Assembly: GCF_958405895.1 (NCBI RefSeq) | Contig: NZ_CATZAR010000007.1 | Length of the DNA stretch: 64,000 bases | Reading direction: 5' to 3' (one strand) | Source: Ralstonia thomasii | Lineage (GTDB): Bacteria; Pseudomonadota; Gammaproteobacteria; Burkholderiales; Burkholderiaceae | In this document: one piece after another, positions 55,953-64,000 of the stretch | Position numbering within the stretch: the first letter of the stretch is position 1 | Layout of the letters: each line of letters opens with the position of its first letter | Notes under the pieces: model-generated | Databases searched by the model: none | The model's input: only the letters and a program-made list of their open reading frames with translations | What the model was told of the DNA's origin: nothing | Position numbers and translations under genes: made by a program

Positions 55953-58151
55953 TCAGATGAGCTTGTCGAGCGTGATCGGCAATTCGCGCACGCGCCGGCC
56001 GGTGGCGTGATAGACGGCGTTGGCGATGGCCGCCGGCACGCCGGTGATGCCGATCTCGCCGATGCCCTTGGCGCCCAGCGGGTTGATGTGCGGGTCCGCC
56101 TCGTCGAGTACGAGGATGTCGATGTCGGGCACATCGGCGTTGACGGGCACGTGGTACTCCGCCAGGTTGTTGTTGACGATGCGACCGTAACGCGGGTCCA
56201 GCAGGCTCTCTTCGAACAGCGCCATGCCTATGCCCCAGACGATGCCGCCCATGAGCTGGCTACGGCCCGTCTTGGCGTTGAGCAACCGCCCGACGCCGTA
56301 GCTCCCCACTATGCGCGAGACGCGGATCACGCCCAGGTCCGCGTCGACATGGACCTCGGCAAACACCGCGCCGAACGAGTGCATTGAGAACTTCTGCTTC
56401 TCTTCGCCCGGCTGCACCTTGGCGGTCACCTCGATGGGGCGACCATAGCGGGCGACTACGGCAGCCGCCGGTTCCCGAGCACCGCTGTGTGCGCTCAGAA
56501 CACCATCGGCCACCGTGATGGCGCCCGCGTCCAGCCCATGCAGCGGCGAACTGGCGTCGGCAATGGCCGCGGCAATCAATGCATCGCGTGCCTGCTGGCC
56601 GGCGGCCTGCACCGCGGGCGATACGCTGGCCACGCTCTGCGAGCCGCCCGACACCGGCGCTTCGGGCATGCGCGTATCGCCCAGACTGAAGAGCACGCGG
56701 TCGACGGGCATGCCCATGGCATCGGCCGCCACCTGCGTCATCACCGTGTAAGTGCCGGTGCCCAGATCCTGCGATCCCGATTCGACCTGCGCCGTACCGT
56801 CGGGCAGATAGCGCGCCGTGGCAGCAGCCGCGCTGCGATTGGCTGGGTACGTGGCCGTGGCCATGCCCCAGCCGACGCGCGTAGTGCCCTCGCGCATGCT
56901 GCCCGGCTGCGGGTTGCGGCGCGCCCAGCCGAAGCGCTCGGCGCCCGTCCGGTAGCAGGCAGCCAGGGATTTGCTCGACCACGGGATGCGTTTTTCCGGG
57001 TCTTGGGCGGCATCGTTGCGCAGGCGCAGTTCCACGGGGTCGATGCCAAGCGCGTAGGCCATCTCATCCAGCGCGACTTCCAGCGCGAACGTGCCAGTGG
57101 CTTCGCCGGGTGCGCGCTGGAAGGTGGGCGTACCGACGTTCAAACGCGCCAGCCGATGCGTCGTCCGCTGGTTGGGCGTGTCGTAAAGCATGCGCGTGAC
57201 GATGGCGCAGGGCTCGGTCCAATCCTCAATCATCGACGTGGTGGTCAGCGAGTCGTGAGAGATGGCGGTGAAGCGGCCATCGCTGGCGGCGCCCATGGCG
57301 ATGCGCTGCTCGGTACGCGGGCGCCCGCCGACGGGGCCGAACATCTGCGCCCGCTCCAGAACAAGCTTGACGGGCCGCCCCGCTTGGCGCGCGGCCATCG
57401 CCGCCAGCACCACGTGCGACCACACCGAGCCTTTGCAGCCGAACCCGCCGCCCACGAACGGGCACACCACACGCAGCTTGTCAGGCGACAGACCTAGCGT
57501 CTTGGCGACGGTGCGGCGCACACCCGAGACGTACTGCGTGCTGTCGTACAACGTGAGCGAATCGCCCTCCCACACGGCGATGGTGGCGTGCGGCTCCATC
57601 GGGTTGTGCGCTTCCATGGGCGTCCCGTAGATGGCCTCGATGCGCTGCGCCGCCTGCGCCATGCCGGAGGCCATATCGCCGCGCATGGTATCGGCCGATT
57701 GCGTCTGCACCTTGCCGGGCGAGTGCGCATCGGCGCGGGCGGTTTCGAAGTCGAGCCGCGCCGGCTGCTGGGCAACCTCTACGCGCACCATGCGCGCTGC
57801 GGCCTGCGCGTGTTCCAGAGTGTCGCCCACGACGACCGCCACGGGCTGGCCGTTGTAGTGCACCTGATCGTCCTGCAGCAACGAGAGCACGCGTCCGGCC
57901 GGCGGTTCCAGCGCGGGCTTGCCATCGTTAGGCAAGCGCGGCGCGTTCTCGTGCGTCATCACCAGCAGCACGCCGGGCATGGCCTGCGCAACGTGTGTAT
58001 CCACCCGGGTGATTCGGCCGGCGGGCACCGTGCTTTGCACCAGCACCGCATGCACCAGACGCGGCACCTGAAACTCGGCCGAGTAGCGTGCCTGGCCCGT
58101 GACTTTAAGCAGACCGTCAGTGCGGTCCAGCGGTTGGCCGACGTTGCTCAT
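55953..58151 (-). CDS. paoC: Molybdopterin-binding subunit of an aldehyde oxidoreductase (PaoC-like)
   Basis: The large molybdenum-cofactor subunit of a xanthine oxidase-family enzyme, 732 residues, the same length as E. coli PaoC. It starts NVGQPLDRTDGLLKVTGQARYSAEF. Cofactor and substrate segments are present: FVGGGFGCKGSVWSH, APGEATGTFALE, a QDLGTGTYTV stretch and the catalytic Glu in GAKGIGEIG near the C-terminus. The enzyme oxidises aldehydes to acids in the periplasm. The start at 58151 overlaps paoB by four bases; an upstream open frame is the shadow of paoB. No PaoD-type insertion chaperone gene follows. Confidence 0.93.
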   Translation of the reverse strand: MSNVGQPLDRTDGLLKVTGQARYSAEFQVPRLVHAVLVQSTVPAGRITRVDTHVAQAMPGVLLVMTHENAPRLPNDGKPALEPPAGRVLSLLQDDQVHYNGQPVAVVVGDTLEHAQAAARMVRVEVAQQPARLDFETARADAHSPGKVQTQSADTMRGDMASGMAQAAQRIEAIYGTPMEAHNPMEPHATIAVWEGDSLTLYDSTQYVSGVRRTVAKTLGLSPDKLRVVCPFVGGGFGCKGSVWSHVVLAAMAARQAGRPVKLVLERAQMFGPVGGRPRTEQRIAMGAASDGRFTAISHDSLTTTSMIEDWTEPCAIVTRMLYDTPNQRTTHRLARLNVGTPTFQRAPGEATGTFALEVALDEMAYALGIDPVELRLRNDAAQDPEKRIPWSSKSLAACYRTGAERFGWARRNPQPGSMREGTTRVGWGMATATYPANRSAAAATARYLPDGTAQVESGSQDLGTGTYTVMTQVAADAMGMPVDRVLFSLGDTRMPEAPVSGGSQSVASVSPAVQAAGQQARDALIAAAIADASSPLHGLDAGAITVADGVLSAHSGAREPAAAVVARYGRPIEVTAKVQPGEEKQKFSMHSFGAVFAEVHVDADLGVIRVSRIVGSYGVGRLLNAKTGRSQLMGGIVWGIGMALFEESLLDPRYGRIVNNNLAEYHVPVNADVPDIDILVLDEADPHINPLGAKGIGEIGITGVPAAIANAVYHATGRRVRELPITLDKLI

Positions 58152-59152
58152 GCCACGCCTCCAGTCGGGTCGGAAGCCACGGTTAGCGCGCGCGCCACCG
58201 CACGCTGTGCGAGCGGCACCTTGAAGCCGTTGTCGCGCAGTGGCTGTGCGCCCTGCACGGCCAACGCGCCGGCCTGGGCAAACAAGTGCGCGTCCAGCAC
58301 CTGCCCCGCCAGCATCTGCTCCGCCGCATGCGCACGCCACGGCTTGTGCGCGACGCCGCCCAGCACGATGCGCGCCTCCCGGATCGTCCGCCCATCCGCT
58401 TGCAACGCCAGCGCCGCAGCCACCGACACCAGCGCAAACGCATAACTGGCACGGTCGCGCACCTTCAGGTAATGCACGTGCGAGCCGAACACGGGCGGCG
58501 GCAGATCGATGGCGACGATCAGCTCGCCGGGCCCGAGTGTCGTGTCGATTTCGGGGTGCGCTTCCGGCAGCCGATGGAACGCGTCGATCGGGATACGCCG
58601 CTCACCGCGCGCGCCGTGCACCACCACCGTGGCGTCGAGCGCGGCCAAGGCGACGGCCATGTCGGACGGATGCGTCGCCACGCATGCCTCGCTCGCACCC
58701 AGAATGGCATGCATGCGATTGAAACCCTCGCGCGCGGCACAGCCGGAGCCGGGCTGCCGCTTGTTGCACGCCGGGTACGCCGTGTCGTAGAAGTAATGGC
58801 AGCGCGTGCGCTGCATCAGGTTGCCGCCGTTGGTGGCCATGTTGCGCAGCTGCCCCGACGCACCCGAGACAATCGCCTCGCTCAGGAGCGGATAGCGCGA
58901 GCGCACCAGCGGATGCGCCGCCGTGTCGGCATTGCGCGCCATCGCGCCCAGTCGCAGGCCGCCGTCGGGCAACGCGCGAATCTGCGCCAGCGGCAGGCGG
59001 CTCACGTCCACGAGGCGCTGCGGCTGCTCGATCCCGCCCTTCATCAGGTCCAGCAGATTCGTCCCGCCGCCGATATAGCGCGCGCCCGGCTCGTTGCCCA
59101 GGCGCACGGCAGCCTCGACGGAAGATGCACGGTCATAAGCAATCGATTGCAT
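58148..59152 (-). CDS. paoB: FAD-binding subunit of the aldehyde oxidoreductase (PaoB-like)
   Basis: The medium FAD subunit, 334 residues. The flavin motif GARYIGGGTNLLDLMKGG starts near residue 23, and GASGQLRNMATNGGNLMQRTRC near residue 98 is the second FAD loop. It is followed by the extra Cys-rich insert characteristic of PaoB: C of TRCHYFYD, then ACNKRQPGSGCAA and EACVATHPSD, which together bind a [4Fe-4S] cluster. It overlaps paoC by four bases and begins nine bases after paoA stops. It passes electrons from the molybdenum and iron-sulfur centres to the acceptor. Confidence 0.93.
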   Translation of the reverse strand: MQSIAYDRASSVEAAVRLGNEPGARYIGGGTNLLDLMKGGIEQPQRLVDVSRLPLAQIRALPDGGLRLGAMARNADTAAHPLVRSRYPLLSEAIVSGASGQLRNMATNGGNLMQRTRCHYFYDTAYPACNKRQPGSGCAAREGFNRMHAILGASEACVATHPSDMAVALAALDATVVVHGARGERRIPIDAFHRLPEAHPEIDTTLGPGELIVAIDLPPPVFGSHVHYLKVRDRASYAFALVSVAAALALQADGRTIREARIVLGGVAHKPWRAHAAEQMLAGQVLDAHLFAQAGALAVQGAQPLRDNGFKVPLAQRAVARALTVASDPTGGVA

Positions 59153-59160
59153 GAGGCTCC

Positions 59161-59901
59161 TCAGGCACCGTTGCCGGACTTGGCAGCCACCACGCGAATC
59201 GCCGCCACGATGTTGGGGTACGCGCCGCAGCGGCAGAGGTTGCCGCTCATGCGCTCGCGTATTTCGTCTTCGGTCAGCGCAACGGCGCCGTCATTACCGA
59301 GCGCCGCGGGCGACGTGACGGTGCTCGGCATGCCGCAGCGCGCCTCTTCCAGCACCGCCACCGCCGAGCAGATCTGGCCCGGCGTGCAGTAGCCGCACTG
59401 AAACGCGTCGCGTTCAAGAAACGCGGCCTGCACCGGGTGTAACGCCGCACGGTCGACCACGCCGTCGTGCACGTGCGCCAGGCCTTCGACGGTGGTGATG
59501 TCCTCGCCTTCGTGCATGATCGCCAGCGTCAGGCAGCTGTTGATGCGCCGGCCATTCACGAGGACGGTGCACGCGCCGCACTGACCGCGGTCGCAGCCTT
59601 TCTTGGTGCCGGTCAGACCCAGCACCTCGCGCAGCGCATCGAGCAACGTGACACGCGGCTCCAGCGACAGCCCATACCGCTTGCCGTTGATATTGAGCGA
59701 CACCGGCCTTGCCGGTGCCAACGCGGCCGGGCGGGCCGCACCTGGCGCCGAAACGCGCGCTGCAGCCGGCTCATGCGGCAGCGCCAAGGCCGAGGCGGCG
59801 GCGGCCGCGCTCTGCAAAAAGCCGCGCCGGCTCGGCCGCGCGGGCGCTCCCTCCGGTTCGCAGGCGGGGTCGTTCGATGCTGCGGCGGGATGTTCGGACA
59901 T
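59161..59901 (-). CDS. paoA: 2Fe-2S subunit of the aldehyde oxidoreductase (PaoA-like)
   Basis: The small iron-sulfur subunit, 246 residues. A Tat signal peptide is present (SRRGFLQSAAAAASALALP), which exports the folded complex with its cofactors. The mature part has two [2Fe-2S] clusters: plant-type GCDRGQCGACTVLVNGRRINSC and the second site in CGYCTPGQICSA and GNLCRCGAYPNIV. It is the first gene of the operon. A 162-base gap separates it from the M20 peptidase gene upstream on the same strand. Confidence 0.93.
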   Translation of the reverse strand: MSEHPAAASNDPACEPEGAPARPSRRGFLQSAAAAASALALPHEPAAARVSAPGAARPAALAPARPVSLNINGKRYGLSLEPRVTLLDALREVLGLTGTKKGCDRGQCGACTVLVNGRRINSCLTLAIMHEGEDITTVEGLAHVHDGVVDRAALHPVQAAFLERDAFQCGYCTPGQICSAVAVLEEARCGMPSTVTSPAALGNDGAVALTEDEIRERMSGNLCRCGAYPNIVAAIRVVAAKSGNGA

Positions 59902-60024
59902 GGCGCACGCTCCACCGGCCGGGCGGCCGTAGCTGGGGACATGCGTCAGGGGAAAGCAAGCGGAATACCCGGCACCCGGGCGGTGGGAAGCCGCAGGGCA
60001 GCGGCTTCGCGCAAGAGAGCTGCT

Positions 60025-60051
60025 GCGGCGCGTGTAAGGCTTACGCGCCGC
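60025..60051. terminator. Strong hairpin between the M20 gene and paoA
   Basis: GCGGCGCGT (60025-60033) pairs perfectly with ACGCGCCGC (60043-60051), a 9-bp GC stem with a nine-base loop. There is no long T-run on the minus strand, so it may be a weak terminator or an mRNA-end structure between the two transcription units. Confidence 0.4.
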
Positions 60052-60063
60052 ATTGCAGTGCGG

Positions 60064-61374
60064 TTACTTGGCCGGGCCGACGCGATCGCGCGACACGTCC
60101 ATGATCATGCGCGTCAACAGGTACAGGCGCGGCACGATGGAGTTCAGGTCGACATATTCGGCGTCATTCGAGTGCGCGCCAAAGCTCGCCAGGCCAAAAC
60201 GCTCGATCACGGGCGCCTTCGTCTTCGACGCGGCAAACGCGGCATCGGTGCCGCCGCCTTCGGCCTTGTCGTCAATCTCCAGCGTCTTGCCGAGTTCGCC
60301 ATAGATCTTCTGAGCGTGTTCGGCCAGCGCGCGCGACGCCGGCGTGGCTTCCAGCGGCGGGCGACGGCGCTCGAACTTGGCTGTGACCTGCGTATCCGGG
60401 ATCAGTTTGTTCTTGATGCGTTCGTTGACGGTTTCTTCCAACTTGTCGGCGTCGGCTGCGCGCAGCAGGCGCACATCGGCCTGAGCGCTGGCCGCGGCCG
60501 GGATCACGTTGCGGTTCGTGCCTGCCTGCGCCACTGTCCAGTTCACCTTGAGGCCCGTTTCGGGCTTGGACAGATCGCGCATCTGCAGCACCTGGTGCGA
60601 CAGTTCGTACAGCGCGTTGCGGCCCTGCTCCGGCGCGCCGCCGGCGTGCGAAGCCTTGCCCTTCACATCCAGCAGGATCGCGCCGATGCCGCTGGTGGCC
60701 ACCGACAGCTTGTCCGACGTCACGCGCGTGCCTTCGCACGAGAACACGGCGTCCTGCTCGGCGCCCAGCTTGGCCTGCATGGCCCGCGCGCCCGGCGAGC
60801 TGATTTCTTCATCGCCGTTGATCAGCACCGTGAGCGTGCCGTATTGCTTGAAATTGACGGCCTGCAGGATCGACACCGTGTGGAGGATGACCGCGACGCC
60901 GTTCTTGTCGTCGGCAATGCCCAGACCGTAGGCGCGTTCACCGTCGATGCGGAATGGCTGCTGCGCGAGCATGCCCTTGAGATACACGGTATCCATGTGC
61001 GCAATTAGCATGATGTTGCGCTTGCCATCGCCCTTGAAGCGCGCGAGCACCATCTTGCCGATCTTCTCGGGGGTATCGGCCATGCGGTAAGCGTGGTCGC
61101 TGGGGTCGATGAGCTTGACGTCGCCGCCCATGCCGCGCAGGCGCTCGGCAATCACGCCGGCAATCTTGTCCAGGCCTTCGATGTCCTTGCTGCCCGATTC
61201 GATCGAGACCAAAGTCTTCATGGTGTCGATCAGCGCGGGTTTTTCCTGCTGGGCGCGCTTGTAGATTTCAGCCGGCGGCACGGCGGCAGCGTGGCCGGCA
61301 GCCAGCGCACCGACCAGTGCGACGGCGGCCAGCACTGCAGGGCGCAAACCCTTGGGCAACAACGGGGCTCTCAT
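60064..61374 (-). CDS. Secreted M20-family metallopeptidase (glutamate carboxypeptidase type)
   Basis: A 436-residue M20 zinc peptidase, close to Pseudomonas carboxypeptidase G2, which removes C-terminal glutamate from folates and related compounds. A signal peptide is present (cleavage after HAAA at about residue 31). The metal ligands are visible as HMDTVYLKG (first His and the neighbouring Asp), GLGIADDKNG (bridging Asp), NGDEEISSPG (catalytic and ligand Glu) and the last His in FGAHSNDAEYVDL. The dimerisation domain lies in the middle. GAGG precedes the ATG. Periplasmic; the precise substrate is not defined. Confidence 0.9.
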   Translation of the reverse strand: MRAPLLPKGLRPAVLAAVALVGALAAGHAAAVPPAEIYKRAQQEKPALIDTMKTLVSIESGSKDIEGLDKIAGVIAERLRGMGGDVKLIDPSDHAYRMADTPEKIGKMVLARFKGDGKRNIMLIAHMDTVYLKGMLAQQPFRIDGERAYGLGIADDKNGVAVILHTVSILQAVNFKQYGTLTVLINGDEEISSPGARAMQAKLGAEQDAVFSCEGTRVTSDKLSVATSGIGAILLDVKGKASHAGGAPEQGRNALYELSHQVLQMRDLSKPETGLKVNWTVAQAGTNRNVIPAAASAQADVRLLRAADADKLEETVNERIKNKLIPDTQVTAKFERRRPPLEATPASRALAEHAQKIYGELGKTLEIDDKAEGGGTDAAFAASKTKAPVIERFGLASFGAHSNDAEYVDLNSIVPRLYLLTRMIMDVSRDRVGPAK

Positions 61375-61557
61375 GGATGTTTCCTCACCTGTTCTTAGTT
61401 ATGGTCTGCAACAAAACCGCGATTTTCTCACGCCAGCCTGAGGATTGCCCGAGGGCTATCCCCCCTTCGGATAGGCACATGACACCGCGCAAAGGAATAC
61501 TGATAGAGATGCGTAAAACGAAAGCGCGGCGATGACACTCTCGCTACAATTGCTGCC

Positions 61558-62352
61558 ATGCAATACATCCATGTCGTCAACGGCGAAGTTGCCGGCGCCA
61601 CACTCAAGCAGGCGCTCGCACAGGCTGGCCGCCCCGATTCCGTAGTCGTGCTGCGCGACGATCTCGCCGTCGGGCCGCTGGTCGACGTCGACAGCGTCGC
61701 CATGGCGCGCTCCGGCTTCTGGCAGCGCGTGGCGCCCAACAGCAACATCGATTTCGCCGCCGAGATGCGGGACGCACTTGCGTCACTCGCCGACCTGCGC
61801 GATGCCACCACGGAAGTCGCCATCTGGCACGGCCAGAGCGCGTCGGATCAGCTCATGCTGCGCCGCGTGGCGTTTCACCTGCATCAATCGCCCCAGCGCA
61901 TCAATGAAGTCGGCATGGATGTGCGCGAACTTGAGGCGCCCAACGGTCAGGGCCCGCTAACTACCATCGGCATGTATTCAGGCGCCCGGCTGGCGCGGCG
62001 GTTTTCGACCATCGCGCCGGTGTCGGTGCTGCGCATCGGCCGCCTGGCCTACGAATGGCAACAGACCGTGCGCGAGAACGCCGATACGCGGCTATGGAAG
62101 GGCAACACGCTGGTACCGGTGTCGTACGGCACGGTGGATGAAGTGATCCTGGAGCAGGTTCCCACTGACTGGGCCAGCGCACGGGACGTGGTCGGCAGCA
62201 TCATGGGCGCCATCGACGGGCTGCTCGCCAGCGACTGGTTTGTCTTCTGGCGCTGCCGCGAACTGGTCGGCAACGGCCAGTTGCTGTTGCGCGGCGAGGC
62301 CGATTCGCTCAGCACCTGCGAACTGCGGCGCAATGTGAGCGTGGCCGTGTAA
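61558..62352 (+). CDS. DUF1835 domain-containing protein
   Basis: A 264-residue cytoplasmic protein. The first 125 residues form a DUF1835 domain: IHVVNGEVAGATLKQAL at the N-terminus, VVVLRDDLAVGPLVDVD, and EVAIWHGQSASDQLMLRRVAFHL. The second half has the helical region usually found with it (DUF3658-type), including a WFVFWRCRELV stretch and a C-terminal LRRNVSVAV strand. No activity is known; the Gly-Glu and Arg-Asp-Asp residues recall a nucleotide- or phosphate-binding site. Divergent from the M20 peptidase with a 183-base gap and followed by an intrinsic terminator. Confidence 0.85.
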   Translation: MQYIHVVNGEVAGATLKQALAQAGRPDSVVVLRDDLAVGPLVDVDSVAMARSGFWQRVAPNSNIDFAAEMRDALASLADLRDATTEVAIWHGQSASDQLMLRRVAFHLHQSPQRINEVGMDVRELEAPNGQGPLTTIGMYSGARLARRFSTIAPVSVLRIGRLAYEWQQTVRENADTRLWKGNTLVPVSYGTVDEVILEQVPTDWASARDVVGSIMGAIDGLLASDWFVFWRCRELVGNGQLLLRGEADSLSTCELRRNVSVAV

Positions 62353-62381
62353 GCGCCGCGCAATCCTGCCAGTCTGCCCCG

Positions 62382-62410
62382 AGGAGCGCCCAAAAGCGCT
62401 CCTTTTTGTT
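62382..62410 (+). terminator. Intrinsic terminator after the DUF1835 gene
   Basis: AGGAGCGC (62382-62389) pairs with GCGCTCCT (62396-62403) around a six-base loop, followed by five T residues, in the convergent gap before the antiporter gene. Confidence 0.92.
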
Positions 62411-62456
62411 TGTTCACGCTGCTTGCGCCTAGAACGGGGTTCATCACCAGCGCGGG

Positions 62457-64000
62457 TCAGCCGTCGCGTCGGATGCCCGCGCGCGCGGGGCAATCAATCG
62501 GAGCGTCGGCGTCGCCACCGTCACCTTCGTTGGCCAGGTCGCTGTCGGGCTGCATGCCTTCCACGTCGCTGTGGTCGTCGCCCTCGCCCCAGGGCATGCC
62601 GGATTCGCGCAGGCGCTTGCGCTGCATGCGGTCGCGCTGGAACATTTCGGTCAGTTCGTCACGCCCTTGCTGTGCAAGGGAAACGAGCTTCTTCTGATCG
62701 CGGTAAACCGGGTAGACCTGCTCCATTGAATTGAGCGTGTGGCGGCGGAACGTCTGCGCGATGCGGTGCGCTTCGTAGGGCTCCTTGCCCAGGCCCTCCA
62801 GCACCCGGCGGCTAAGCATGAGCGAGCCCTCGAACATCTCGCGCTCGATCACTTCCACGCCGCGGTCGCGCAGTTGGTACACGTGCGACACGTTGCGCGC
62901 CCGCACGTACAGCTTCAGGTGGGGAAAGCGCTCGCGCACGCGGTCGACCACCTCCAGGTTGGTTTCCATGTCGTCGATGGCGACAACCATCATGCTGGCC
63001 TTGTCGGCGCCGGCGGTCTCCAGCAGGTCCATGCGCGTGGCATCGCCGTAGAAGACCTTGAAGCCGAAGCGGCGCAGCATGTCGATCTGGTCGGGGTCGT
63101 GATCGAGCACGGTGGCGCTGTAGCCCTGGCTATAGAGCATGCGACCGACAATCTGCCCAAATCGGCCGAAGCCCGCGATGATGACTTCGTTCTCCTGCGG
63201 CTCGATCGTGTCGGGCGCGCGCTTCTTGCCATCCATGAACCGCGGCACCAGCACCTTGTCGTGCAGGAGCAGCAGCAACGGCGTCGCGGCCATCGAGAGC
63301 GCCACCACGAGGTTGAGCGCAGCAGCCGTCTCCGCACCGAGCACGTTGCCCGCCACGCCGGGGCCGAACACCACGAATGCAAATTCACCACCCTGCGAGA
63401 GCAGGAATGCAAACAGCCACGCCTGCCCGCGCGCAATGCCAAAGCGGTTGGCGAGCAGGCGCAGCGCGCCAATCTTGACCGCCAGGAACACCGCAACCAG
63501 CCCGATCACAGCCCACGGCTGGCGCATCAGCACGCCAAAGTCGATCGACATGCCGACGGCCAGGAAAAACAGGCCGAGCAGCAGGCCCTTGAACGGCTCG
63601 ATGTCGGTTTCGAGCGCGTGACGGTATTCGGAATCGGCGAGCAGCACACCGGCAATGAAGGCGCCCAGCGCCATCGACAGGCCCACGCCGTGCATCAGCA
63701 GCGCAATGCCCACCACCAGCAGCAGCGAGAACGAGGTGAACATCTCGCGCATGTTGGTGCGGGCAATTGCGCGCAGCACGGGCCGCAGCAGGGTGCGTCC
63801 GCCAAAGATCACGGCTGCCACCACGCCCACTGCCTTGGCCGCCGCCACCCAGCTATGGCCGCCGGACGCGTCGCTTGCGTCCGTCGCCAACAGTGGCAGC
63901 AGCGCGATCATCGGGATGGCCGCAATGTCCTGGAACAGCAGAATGCCGAAGCTGGCCGTGCCAGCGGGCGTGCGCATGAGGTTGCGCTCGGAAAGCGTGG
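62457..64000 (-). CDS. kefC: KefB/KefC-type monovalent cation:proton antiporter (5' end missing)
   Basis: C-terminal part, at least 514 residues, of a CPA2-family antiporter; the start lies beyond the right edge, since the reading frame continues upstream of a Met at 63977 with TLSERNL, which is normal family sequence. The membrane part includes ASFGILLFQDIAAIPMIALLP and several further helices. The TrkA-N/RCK domain begins EVIIAGFGRFGQIVGRMLYSQG, with the Gly-rich nucleotide site, and continues to the Asp-rich DATRMDLLETAGADKA. The KefC-type role is potassium efflux with proton entry during electrophile stress. The C-terminus has a long, charged tail after the QDR-type region (EMFQRDRMQRKRLRESG). 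Confidence 0.92.
   Translation of the reverse strand, partial: TLSERNLMRTPAGTASFGILLFQDIAAIPMIALLPLLATDASDASGGHSWVAAAKAVGVVAAVIFGGRTLLRPVLRAIARTNMREMFTSFSLLLVVGIALLMHGVGLSMALGAFIAGVLLADSEYRHALETDIEPFKGLLLGLFFLAVGMSIDFGVLMRQPWAVIGLVAVFLAVKIGALRLLANRFGIARGQAWLFAFLLSQGGEFAFVVFGPGVAGNVLGAETAAALNLVVALSMAATPLLLLLHDKVLVPRFMDGKKRAPDTIEPQENEVIIAGFGRFGQIVGRMLYSQGYSATVLDHDPDQIDMLRRFGFKVFYGDATRMDLLETAGADKASMMVVAIDDMETNLEVVDRVRERFPHLKLYVRARNVSHVYQLRDRGVEVIEREMFEGSLMLSRRVLEGLGKEPYEAHRIAQTFRRHTLNSMEQVYPVYRDQKKLVSLAQQGRDELTEMFQRDRMQRKRLRESGMPWGEGDDHSDVEGMQPDSDLANEGDGGDADAPIDCPARAGIRRDG

Overview
The window is a high-GC chromosomal segment whose gene content points to a beta-proteobacterium of the Burkholderiaceae, most likely Ralstonia or a close relative. 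The pointers are an ABC-type glycerol operon in place of GlpF, Burkholderiales-type general porins starting with the conserved QSSVTLYG mature N-terminus, a Bug/TctC orphan solute-binding protein, a BvgAS-like phosphorelay, a PaoABC-type aldehyde oxidoreductase, and extragenic palindromic repeats of a kind common in this group. No insertion sequence, integrase, CRISPR array or rRNA gene was seen. The right edge cuts a KefB/KefC-type antiporter gene. Gene assignments come from reading motifs and family resemblance; no database search was run.

Layout. 1-2.1 kb: non-coding edge, a CHAD-domain protein and glpR. 2.2-11.6 kb: a complete glycerol module, glpD-glpS-glpT-glpP-glpQ-glpU-glpV-glpK, transcribed away from glpR. 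Glycerol is captured by GlpV, imported by GlpPQ powered by GlpST, phosphorylated by GlpK and oxidised by GlpD, with GlpR as the likely repressor. The leader between glpU and glpV carries a perfect hairpin followed by a possible H-type pseudoknot. 11.7-18.2 kb: a Lys-rich secreted protein, a DUF1415 protein, OpgD, an AGE-family epimerase coupled to an MHS transporter, and three copies of an extragenic repeat. 18.3-24.6 kb: a solitary branched-chain-type binding protein with an AraC regulator, a decayed MipA/OmpV fragment, a hydrolase divergent from an XRE/MmyB regulator, a Fur-box-controlled PepSY membrane protein and an RpiR regulator. 24.9-35.1 kb: porin, repeat copy four, MscS-type channel, drug/sugar-type MFS exporter, GST, a run of four small minus-strand genes of unknown function, a secreted beta-rich protein and a cation diffusion facilitator.

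35.3-45.8 kb: a BvgA/BvgS-like two-component pair, then an operon of Baeyer-Villiger monooxygenase, SDR, alpha/beta hydrolase and ferritin-like metal-dependent hydrolase (a likely ketone/ester or lipid oxidation unit) facing a MerR regulator. 45.9-50.1 kb: a tandem pair of paralogous envelope proteins, an adhesin-E-like protein, a diheme cytochrome c and tRNA-Arg(CCG). 50.3-55.0 kb: hisC, a HiPIP, an orphan KdpE-like regulator, a Bug protein and a second porin. 55.5-64 kb: a small secreted repeat protein, the paoABC operon, an M20 carboxypeptidase, a DUF1835 protein and the truncated K+/H+ antiporter.

The observations most worth a second look are: the covarying two-hairpin repeat family, all copies of which lie between convergent genes; the glpU-glpV leader structure; the complementary loss of ATPase motifs in GlpS and GlpT; the small-protein cluster at 30.7-32.4 kb; and the tandem envelope-protein pair at 45.9-48.1 kb.
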